Shown here: positions 54,065 through 64,000 of the stretch, piece after piece
How the letters are laid out: every line of letters starts with the position of its first letter
Position numbering within the stretch: position 1 is the stretch's first letter
NCBI GenBank assembly: GCA_029204225.1
Contig: CM055096.1
Span: 76,357,521-76,421,520 of the forward strand
DNA length: 64,000 bases
Reading direction: 5' to 3'
Source: Diphasiastrum complanatum
Taxonomy: Eukaryota > Streptophyta > Lycopodiopsida > Lycopodiales > Lycopodiaceae
Translations under genes and position numbers: made by a program
The notes under the pieces: model-generated
What the model saw: only the letters and a program-made list of their open reading frames with translations
Told to the model about the DNA's origin: nothing
Databases searched by the model: none

Positions 54065-54279
54065 ACGTGATTTTAGAAATGTCTGGAAAGGGAATTTTCA
54101 AGAGACAAAGAGAGAAAGAGGAAATTTCTGGAGGTGGCTGGAACGTCATGAAAATTGCCATCGAGAGAGAACACGTGATTTTAGAAATGTCTGGAAAGGG
54201 AATTTTCGAGAGACAAAGAGAGAAAGAGGAAATTTCTGGAGGTGGCTGGAACGTCGTGGAAATTGCCATCGCTAGAGCT
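54064..54279. repeat. 108-bp tandem duplication
   Basis: CACGTGATTTTAGAAATGTC at 54064 recurs at 54172; the 108-bp units differ at about four positions. The first half of the unit is the end of the 52169-type repeat. Confidence 0.93.
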
Positions 54280-54728
54280 AGGAGGGTGGGTGGAGGGAAC
54301 CGTGGTGCTGCCAGGGGACGCGGAGCTGCATTCGCTACCAAGTCCGCATTTTTTCAGCGAGAGAGAGGGAGGTACGTGATCAGTGATGCATAATTGCATT
54401 CATGCAATTTGTAGCGAGCGCTGCCAGGAGGACGTGAATGAGGAGGGACGAATGAGCAAATCATGAGCAGGTTAGTGAGAGGGAGAGATGGTGAGTGAGT
54501 GGAGCGAGGGGGGTAGAGTGAGGATGAGGACGAGCAGGTTTGTGAGAGGGAGAGATGACCAGCAGGTTAGTGAGGAGATGGTGACTGATAGGAGAGAGGA
54601 CAGGTAGAGAGAGAGAGGGTGCTGCTAGGAGGACGACAAGTCGTGACAGTCGAGAAAGAATTATTTTTTTGGATTTAGGGTTTTTTAGGGTTAGGTTATT
54701 TTCAGGATTTAGATATGAAAAATAGCAA

Positions 54729-54731
<3 letters not shown>

Positions 54732-54770
<39 letters not shown>
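54732..54770. repeat. (GA)n microsatellite
   Basis: Uninterrupted GA run of 39 bp. Confidence 0.95.
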
Positions 54771-54773
<3 letters not shown>

Positions 54774-56753
54774 TCATGTTGTTCCATAACACCTCTCCCA
54801 ACTTCTGAGTGCATGGACAAGTATATGAAAGCCTGTTGCCATGATTCGCTACCAATAAAAGCAGACACTGCCTTGTTGTGCAGTTGAAATGAAAGGAAAC
54901 CTTGTTTTATAGTTCTTGCAATGGTTCTAATATTCTATACTGGCAAGCGATGTCGAAATGTTTTGATCTACAAGTTACATACTCAATTGATTTTTTAGTA
55001 AATTTTGAAATTCCTAAGGAGATCAAAGGGAGCAGGCTAATAAAACAGTATACCATAAGAAATTGTCTTTGTAATTTAGGTGATTACTTGTGGACTCTTA
55101 TTTTTTAAATTTGCTGGTTGTAGTTACCACAGATATTTAACCATGAATTAATCAATTGAACTTAAATAAGTGGGATGACAGTTCCATTGTGTTTGTCAAT
55201 TATTTTTTTAGTGGGTTGTACAAATTTTTTGCTTCCTCATATTTTCTTTTGATTTAAAATGTGGAAATGCAAGATAAAAAAAAAGGGATTGAACTTCAAC
55301 AAGGATTGAAAAGCCAACAAGGTGGAGGAAATGCTTATCAAAAGTGGAAGCATTTCTGGTTTTGAAGATTATAAAATTCTAAAAGTCATGTTTATATCAT
55401 GATATTCATTAATGAATGTTGCAGCGTGTTTGAGAAATGAGCATTGAGGAAGATAAGATGGAGATGTAACTTTTATATGCCACACCTTGAACAAAATGAA
55501 TCATATGTTTTATTTATGGCATTAACTAATGTAAAAAACAATGTGATGTTTGATTTGCACCTTGAACATAGATGATAAGGACATGGATACAACAAAGACT
55601 TTGAGTGCACTAGCAATGTATGACGTTGGGTCACAAGGCAACAATAGAATTCCAAGCCAGTTATTGTACTAGCTTAAAGATGTTTGGTTTCCACGGGGAG
55701 GCTAACACTTTGGACCAAAGAAATACTAGCTCAAAGATGGGTGAACCTTCTATACAAAAGCACACAACTTGTGTGGTTAGAACGTGCTAACTCTGGAAAA
55801 AATTATTTGATTTGCAACATCGTCTACAATGAGTATAGGGTGAATGCTCGTTGGTCGAAATAGTAAGTTGCAATTACCATAATTCAAAGCATAGGAACAC
55901 TTTTCACCAATGAGTTATACTACAAAAATATAGAATCTATGAACTACTTAGGACAATAAGGTTGGTTCAACTATCACTATTACTCAAAGGTCATTCAATA
56001 AAGAGGAGGTCACACTAGCCACTCATGCAGTGAGGTATGGCGCATGAATAAGAAAAGCATATTATGAATCAAATTCGAATAGACCATAGAAAAGGAATTC
56101 CAATCCAACCTTCACAACTTTTGCCATGTAAGATTATCTTTATACATTAAATCAATGTGATTTCTTTTGAGTGATAAGGTCCATGATAAAAAATTTCAAG
56201 CACATGTGCTCAATCCAAATGGGTACATTATGTTGCATGGCATGACCTCCTATGTTTGGATCTATTGAAATGTTAAAATTTACAAGACCCGATAGAACAT
56301 GATGTGCAAGTAGATTAATGATAAAGCATATTCTCAACAACCAAACACTTTAAAGAATTTCAAATGTTCTCAAAAAAGTTTAAAGCCATAATTTACATGT
56401 TAATCAAGGTATGAATGATAAATTGACATGTACATGTTCATCACCCCAAAAGATCCATACAAATATTGATCATGATTTATAACATCCTAATAAGGTAGAG
56501 CTATATGTTCAATCATATTGAGAGACATTGTTCATACTTTTATGAGTATATGCTCAAATGAATATAAGATTTTATATTTTTGTTACACAAGGGAACATAG
56601 AACATTTCTATCTCTTTGAAATCTCAATGTGCAAATAGAAAGTACAAGGCACATTTTGATACAAGATTTGAACAAAATGCCTTTTTGCCACCTAATTATA
56701 AAAGAAAATCTTTTTGAATTTGTTTCATGTGATTTGAAATGATTTTTTTTTTA

Positions 56754-56833
<80 letters not shown>

Positions 56834-58394
56834 GAAAGCTCAAAATCTTTTATAGACTACGCTGCGTGGCGCAAATTGATATTTGACACTAGTACTTTTA
56901 TATTGTAGTGACAAAGGTACGTAATTTCCCAATCTTCCACAGTCAAGCTAATTTGTAATAACCAAAACCCGTTGTGAAAACATGCATATTATGACGAGCA
57001 GACTACATTCAACTTAGTAACAAACACTAAAAAAAAGTGGTATCTACTAGAATTGTCTTTATCATCATCACACAATTCACAACTTTATGCTATGTTCACA
57101 TTTGTTGATGATTTGTGGGAGACTTCATCAATAATTTAATTGATTTTAAAGTCTATTTGTTGAACATTTTTGCCAAAGATAATATTTTTCTTGACAATAG
57201 AATGAGCCACAACAAGATTTAATTTTTATTGTTGATACAAAAGGTTGTGGAAGATTATATCTTATTTTGCATGCTAACTTTCATATCAATTTCTAGAGGT
57301 TAGAAGGTGATCCATCCCGCATATAGAACAATATTTTGCATGTTGTATTTAAAAGAAGTTTGATCTTAATAGAGGATGATGAGAGCTAGTATGTAAACTC
57401 GCTTTATTTGCCTTGGGCTATGCATTTAGAATTGTTAGAATCAAATCCCATTTGTTATCGACATCCAAAATACTTGTTATTGACATTTCTAAGAAAAAAA
57501 CATTCTATCAATCTACAAAATATTGAATTTTGATCATGAAGTCCTAGCCCATGAGCTTTCAAAAGAGAATTGCGTACTTTCAAATTTATGCAAGGCATTT
57601 TACCTCTTTATAGAAGAACTCGCTAACTTTGACAATGCCCACATTATGTACAAGTCTATATGACCTTTGGACACTTATTACCTATTTGACCTCTGGACAC
57701 TTATTACGTATTCATTCTTTAGGGCCTATCTTTATTTCTAAGAACATTCATTAGAACTTCTAAAGGTAGCACATGGGCCAATTTTCTCGCCTATTGCACA
57801 CATTTGGGTGCCATGGCTCACTTGGCCACCATCAGATAGCATGTTGCACACATTAGCAATATTGTATAGACAAAAAAAAATTGATTTTTTAAATTTGTGA
57901 TTCTAGTAAGTGCACTCTACATCATTTGGCCATTACCAAATAGTCTCTCTTGCAAGTACATGATATTGTACAATTTTTTTTGAAATAAACTTGTTTAGGA
58001 GATTTATTCTCTGTTCTATTGGATAAATGTATATCAAGCCATTTGGCCATAGCAAAATATCTCACCTCAAATTCATATGATATTGTACAAACCCTAAAAG
58101 TCATATTCAGTGCCCTAAGAAATGTTATTAAGTGGTTCTCACCACTTTCTAGGCTTTCTTGTTTGATCGCTCTTACAAAAAGCATGTGATATTGTTACTA
58201 TCTCTTCTTTGCTCATCATGTTGATGACATGGCCAACCTCTAGCTCTTCAAAAGATCTTACTTCATCTAACATGCCATGAGAAACACCAAATTGACATCT
58301 TTCGACTAAAACTTAGGGTCTATAGACTCTAAACTCACTTAGTTGCAAGGCTTTGCATAGATTATACAGTTATGGCTGCTCTTATCCTTTCCAT
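54771..58394. other. AT-rich intergenic DNA with one (CT)n tract
   Basis: No gene recognised over 3.6 kb. A 74-bp (TC)n run lies at 56756-56829, the opposite strand phase of the GA tracts upstream. Open frames are short and lack family motifs. Confidence 0.6.
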
Positions 58395-60890
58395 GATAGG
58401 CATGGATCTCAAATGATAATGATGCTTTTGTGATGTCTTCATGTATGCTTGCTAATGATGGAGATCTAGATCCTTGGTGGATTGATAGTGGAGCAAGTTC
58501 ACACATGACCCTTCACAAAGAGTATTTCACATCTTTGTTGGCATATGGAGATGACAAGAGGGTTATCTACACAACAAATGATGATGAGTGTGCAATCAAA
58601 GGGATTGGCACAATTCCTATTTCTCTCTCTACAAATAGGAATGTTCATTTGGAGGATGTTTTGTTTATTCCATCTATTACCAAGAATTTGCTTAATGTGA
58701 GTCAATTGCTAAGTAAAGGCCTCAAAGTCGAGTTTGATGGAGATGCTTGTATGATCAAAAGGAAGGATATCTTGATTGCAGGAGGTAAAAGGCAAGGAAA
58801 GTTGTTCAAACTAGATGCTTGTGTTATTGCTAACCAAGAGAGCAAATACCTAATCAAGAGGTTTGGCATAAAAGGATGGGACACCTCAACTTCAAGTCAT
58901 TAGAGGTAATGGCTTGAAAGCAAGTTGTAATAGGTCTTCCAAGTTCCTTAAAAGGCATCAATCATGTTTGTGAGTCTTGTGCTTTGTCAAAGTCACATAG
59001 ACAACCTTATGCTAGGTCTACATCTATATCTACAAAGCCTTTTCAAGTTGTACATTCGGATATTCATGGATTTACTACAATTAGCAATAGTGGAGCTAAG
59101 ATGTATGTAACTTTCATTGATGATTTTAGTAGATTTTGTTGGATCTATCTACTAAAGAGCAATGGTGAAGTGTATGATGTCTTTGTTAAGTTCAAGAATG
59201 CAAGGGAGAACCAATTTTCCACAAAGATCAAGTGCTTAAGGAGTGACAATGGGGGTGAATACATATCTACCAAGTTAAGGCCTTTTGTGATGAGCATGGG
59301 ATTAAGAGGGAGTATACAACACCAAGGACCCCACAACAAAATGGAGTGGCTGAAAGGAAGAATAGGACTTTATGTGAAAGTGCTAAAGCCATGAGGTTAA
59401 GTGCTAATCTTGATAAACTATTTTGGGATCAAGCTTTGTTGTGTGCCAATTTCTTGTGCAATAGGTGGCCAAGTGCTATTTTGGATGGAAGGACACCGTT
59501 TGAGATGTTATTCAAGAGGAGGTCGAGTGTCAACTTTCTAAGAACTTTTGGATGCACATGCTACGTCAACATTACTCTTGATGATAGGACCAAGGAGGAT
59601 CCATCTTCAAAGAAAGGTATTTTTGTTGGATATAGTGAGGTGAGTAAAGCCTACAAGGTTTACATTCCTTCTACTAACAAAGTGATTGTTGGTAGAGATG
59701 TCATTTTTTATGAGGGGAACATTCCAAAAGTGTCTCCAAGCATTATTTATGGTGATGTGGATGGATCTAACATTATTGATGTTGATGTAAAGGATCTTAC
59801 TTTAGATGGTGATGATGATGGACCTTCATCAAGTCAAAAGCCAAGGAGAACATCAAGGGAAAGACAAGTATGTAGATGGAGCTATGCAAGTGGATGGATG
59901 TTATCATGTTGTAAAATCAAGTAATGGATCTAGAAAACCAAAGTTTTTTCAATGACTTTGATGGTCAAATTGAAGATCAAGAGGTTGATCTCAAAGGGCT
60001 TCAACAACATGAAAGAAGAGATGGCAATTTGGAGCTAGTCAAGAGCATCAAAGGAGACACAATTGGCAAAGATCTTATGGATCTGTTTTGCAGGTTATTG
60101 AAGACTCAAGGTCAAAGGAGCAGCAAGGAAGTGTTGTTCAAGTTTACATTACTTTTTCTATCTCATGTTTGAGCATTTTCATGTGGATGTGTGCAAATTG
60201 TCAAGATATGGTAAAACTAGCTACATTGGTGAGCATCAATCTGATGTTGGATTTGTACTAGCATTCTTGGCTGGTTTTGTTGATGGAAATGAAGCTATTG
60301 GAGACCCATTATGCCACTCATCCATGGCTAAGTTCTCAAGTGTTGAGCTACTTAGTGCCAATGTTTGGAGATTGTCAATTTTTGGTGAATTCATGGTCAT
60401 TTTCTTGTGTCATGTAGATCTTGAAAATGGACCAGTGAAACTTGCTTGGTTTATGGAGTCATGTGGTGCTGATTTAGTATCATGGATGTACTCACTTACT
60501 CATGGATTTCCAAGGCTTGATGGTTTCTTGTGGCAAGATGGATATGGAGGCTCATTCATGGAGTGTCATGGTGGAGACATGTTAACAAAAGACAAAGAAG
60601 GAGGAGACATGCAAGCAAATGTTGATCACTCAAATTTATTATTTGTTTGCTGTATTTTTCCAGAGAGTTCAAAGTTGATAGCATGGAGGAATCATCTCAT
60701 TTACATTCTATGTGATTCTTCATGGCTCATTGAAGTGATATGTCAACATTTTGTGAGGGAGCAAGTCATTGCAAAGGAGGTGGAGCTTCAACACGTGTCT
60801 TCAAGGGAATATGTAGCTGATATCTTCACCAAAGCATTGGGAAAGAACTTCAATTGGAGCATCATCGGAGTCTATGTTAAAACTCGTTAA
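58395..60890 (+). pseudogene. Copia relic without reverse transcriptase
   Basis: Protease at 58475 (PWWIDSGASSHMTLHKE). A GAG-pre-integrase piece ends in a frameshift near 58870. The integrase ([34 protein letters not shown]; then [13 protein letters not shown]) runs to SVNFLRTFGCTCYVN and VGRDVIFYEGN. After about 59910 no RT motif can be found in any + frame. RNase H C-terminus reappears at 60747 (HFVREQVIAKEVELQHVSSRE, ADIFTKALGK). Gag is absent on the left. Confidence 0.85.
60165..60890 (+). other. 241-codon ORF replacing RT, fused to RNase H tail
   Basis: The open frame starts MFEHFHVDVCKLSRYG, has no RT motif, and from about residue 194 becomes the Copia RNase H C-terminus in frame. The first 190 residues match no family I recognise. 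May be chance. Confidence 0.3.
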
Positions 60891-61823
60891 AGAGGGAGTG
60901 TGAAAGATTTCAACTAGTTTATTCAAAAATGCTATTTTTGTATATTTGACTTTTCAAAGTTAATTAGTCTAAATTGTGAATTTCACACGTGTGGAGTGAC
61001 CACTACATGTGATTTAGATCTCCTAAGGTGTGTGGATGCACAATGATCAAGATTAGATTGAGATTCAAGATCTATCTTACTCTCAATGGCAAAAACGCAC
61101 TACTACATGCATTAACTCACTTCCAAAGTACATACACACGTGTGGGAAGTGTTCCGAAATAATAAAAAAAACTAAGTACAAAAATAGCCAACTCTCGGAT
61201 AGAGAGAGAGAATCCAACCAATAACTCTCGGGTAGAGAGAGAAAGCAAGAAAACACTTAGTCTCAAAATCACACTTGATCTCAAAATTACATTACATAGA
61301 ATGAGTAGTACAATGATACTAGTAGATCCATGAGCTAATCCACTCTAAAAAATGATTGGACATTATATTTACAACCTCTTAGTCCTATTGGACCAATGAT
61401 GCATCCACCTCTCCATTCTATTGGACCATTCTCAAGCATATCTCAAATCGTATCGGACCAATGGTACTTCCACCTCTTAATTATATTGGACCTCTTGAAC
61501 TTTGACTTGTCACACATCAAACTAACTAAAGACACTTGCCAAGAACCTATCTAGCTCGAGTTTTCCACTTATACTTTTGGCCTAATAATGACAAAACAAG
61601 TGTACTTGACTAATTGATCTCTGAAGCCAAAAATGGCCCAATCTACTAATGACACGCACAGAAGCTTGACTATGAAACTTTATGAGACCCCTATAACAAA
61701 CATTTCTAATTTATTTTACAATTCTCCACATGTGGGAACATCCTCCACACATGTGAGATTCACTCACAAACTTCTAACATAAAAATACCAAGCTAGATTT
61801 TTGCCAATTTTTCACACTCCTCA
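60890..61823. repeat. Convergent 3' LTRs of two Copia relics
   Basis: On + a purine run AAGAGGGAG leads into TGTGAAAGATTTC at 60899. On - the complement near 61823 reads GAGGAGTGTGAAAAATTGGC. The two LTRs share GTGAATNTCACANGTGTGGAG and point at each other, so they meet in the middle (boundary near 61350 not resolved). Confidence 0.55.
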
Positions 61824-64000
61824 AAAATAGCTTGGAAAGGTACTAGATTACTTGAGAAGTTGGTAAAGCTTTTTGAGTGGATCCTTTGGTATGCATAAGA
61901 AGTGAAGATCAGCCAAGGGATCCATCATAGCAGCACCCTCACCATATCCATGATGAGATCTCTTTGGTAGAGATCTCTTGCCAATACCTTTGAAGAGTAC
62001 TCCACCAATTTCCCACTATTTCAATGTGCTTCCTCCATGTTCCACTTGCATGATGGCTGCACCATAAATAGAGAAATCCGAGACTTCCAAGCCTCATAGG
62101 GATCATAGAGATCAAGATCATAAGATGTGAAAAAATGATGATCATCTAGCTTGACTAGTCCACATACAATGAACTATATCCATGATGGATCTAATCTTGA
62201 TATCAAATGCTATCTTGATCTTTTTTTTCACTAGTTACTCTCTCAAGGATGTAAGTGTTCACTTTGGATGCTTCACTTAATCTCAAGAGGATTTCACAAT
62301 TTGCCTCAAAACATGTGAAAACATGATTAATGAGTAACAAGCTGAATCTTGTTCTTACATGAACCAAGAGCATACTTTTGATAATACAATATCTTGCTTT
62401 CAAAATGGTATTGGAAATATATCCAAGTCAATAATGACAAGAAACATGTCCTTACCATAAGCATCATACAAAACTAGTGTAGCCTTTCTTGAACTTTGAG
62501 ATCCAAAAAATTCAATGAAGCAAGATAACATATCAAGTAAAGGAAGAGAAGCATATATGCATGTTTTGTAGTAGATACTACATGAAAGATGCCCCTCTTT
62601 TCCATGTAAGGTCGACCATAAAGTCTCGGCCATGCATCTTGAAGATCTTCTTGAAATCATATGAAGAGGAGACTCCTCCTCACACCTCGACCCCATCGCA
62701 CCTTGAATGCCTTCAAAAGAGACAACTTGTGATGCTTCTTGAGAAGCCTTGATCTCGGCCACTTCCAAGGTTGAATCTTCATGCAATATGACATCTCTAT
62801 TCACAACCACTTTTGAAATAGAGAGTGTAAAGGCACTAAAGGCCACCCTTTTGCTTGGATCAACTTTCCTCCTTGTTTTCAGGGGAATATGTGCAAAGCA
62901 AGCACTACCAAGTTCACTATGGTGATCAACCCCATGGCTTCATCTTGAATAAAACTCCATATGGTGGTATTCCTTCAAGAGCTTCAATACTCCTCAAAGC
63001 TTTGATCTTCAATGAGAATTGCTTCTCAACATATGCTTTGAATAATAGGGAATAATCATACACCATAAATCTTGAAGAGAGAAGATATGTGCATCTTGTG
63101 TGATCATCCTCCTTTGAAAGATTGGACATATAAGAAACATCAAGAGAGTTTGCACTTTCACTTGGATCCAATTTGTAGATGCCTTCAAATCTTGATCCAT
63201 ATGCAAGGATCTCGTCATCCTTCTTGATCACACAATTGTCAATATGGAAATTGACATCAAGGCCACTATCAAGAAGTTGGCCAACACTTAAGATGTTCTT
63301 TGAAAGCTTTGGGACAAAAAGAACATTGTCGAGAAAGAGATCTTTAAAAGATGCAAGGGAATAATTCCTACTCCTTCAATATTACTCTCATGCTCACTTG
63401 CAATGTATATGGTCTTCCTGACTCCATAAGGCATAATAGATGAAAACGAGTGCTTGGAGCCACACATATGTGAAGATGCTCCACTATCAATATACCATGA
63501 GTCATCCTTGTTGAAGGTGGAAGAGGAGAAGCTTGATGCCATAAGAGAGCCTTCTCAATCACTTGAAATATTCTTTCTCATTAGAGATGTTGGCTTGCTT
63601 GAATTGGTTCTTCTTCTTGAATCAATTTGTGGCATAATGGCCTTTCTTGCCACAAAAGAAGCACTTAATCTTCTTCTTCTTTGAAGTAAAATCTTGAGAG
63701 GAATCATCATCATCTTCATCTTGGTCTTTTGCTTTGTCCTTAGAAAGGTGTTGGTGTTGCTTTTTGCTCCTCACTGTGTGCTTGGCAAATAGAACTTTGC
63801 CATCATCATTATGATTGAGTGATAGTTTGTCCATACTCAAGAGTTTGTACTCGTCAAGTTGTCTTGATTCTTCAGAAATAAGAACACTTTGAAGGGCCTC
63901 CAAACTTGCTAGCTCCTCCTTACTGGCATACTAGATTGGACAAGGTTGTCATATTCATTTCTCAAGCCATTGAGAATGACTTGGACTAGCTCACTTTGAT
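61824..64000 (-). pseudogene. Second Copia relic, minus strand, mostly deleted
   Basis: From the right edge: gag with KCFFCGKKGHYATN (near 63640), whose last Cys position is a TGA; protease DSWYIDSGASSHMCG (63490); pre-integrase DEILAYGSRFEGIYKLD; a scrap of integrase (KAYVEKQFSLKIKALR) joined straight to GVLFKMKP; then ISKVVVNRDVILHED (62810), the integrase end. From 62700 to 61830 no RT or RNase H is visible. Several internal deletions. Confidence 0.8.

Noticed and set aside
56756..56829. (TC)n run as a splice or promoter element
   Set aside because: A plain microsatellite in AT-rich intergenic DNA with no gene nearby.

Overview
The window is a piece of a large, transposon-rich seed-plant nuclear genome. 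It carries one recognisable host gene. That gene is the 25-kDa subunit of the signal peptidase complex (SPC25/SPCS2), on the + strand, with five coding exons at 8491-8577, 32396-32547, 36745-36826, 37417-37559 and 51581-51677. Together the exons give 561 nt (186 codons plus stop) spread over 43.2 kb. Introns of 23.8, 4.2, 0.6 and 14.0 kb hold the great majority of the window. Such long, repeat-filled introns, plus Copia and Ty3/Gypsy elements, hAT transposons and long (GA)n tracts, fit a gymnosperm or an early-diverging angiosperm with long introns; the species cannot be named from this sequence.

Layout. 1-8.2 kb is upstream intergenic DNA: a decayed chimeric Copia element (1-4.3 kb), a 204-bp (AG)n tract, a broken LINE-ORF1-like gene on the minus strand, and a 109-bp GA tract. 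8.2-8.5 kb is the SPC25 promoter/5' leader with a perfect 43-bp tandem duplication. Intron 1 (8.6-32.4 kb) contains a Gypsy integrase fragment, a Copia element with intact 5-bp target duplication (11505-16905) lying beside or inside a decayed minus-strand Tat/Athila-like Gypsy (17.0-21.8 kb, with a 16-copy 24-bp minisatellite upstream of its gag), a decayed hAT transposase (copy A, 25.2-27.9 kb), another Copia relic, several palindromic motif arrays and a 381-bp hAT-type MITE. Intron 2 (32.5-36.7 kb) has the hallmarks of a minor-spliceosome (U12) intron. Intron 4 (37.6-51.6 kb) carries a GC-rich hAT element (copy B), split five codons after its start by a complete Ty3/Gypsy chromovirus with identical-length LTRs and a CCAAC target duplication. 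Copy B is followed by a small convergent ORF and terminal palindromes. Downstream (51.9-64 kb) is intergenic: GA-rich tandem repeats, a long AT-rich stretch, and two convergent Copia relics that have lost most or all of their reverse transcriptase.

Functionally only SPC25 looks alive: two hydrophobic segments and the conserved family blocks are intact across all splice junctions. All element proteins carry stops, frameshifts or deletions, and many of the stops are of the C-to-T (methylation decay) type. The points most worth a second look are the AT-starting minor-spliceosome intron, the 43-kb architecture for a 561-nt gene, the hAT elements with AT-hook/RG-rich tails and a possible second gene, and a set of short elements that share CTATG-type ends but carry different palindromic hexamers.
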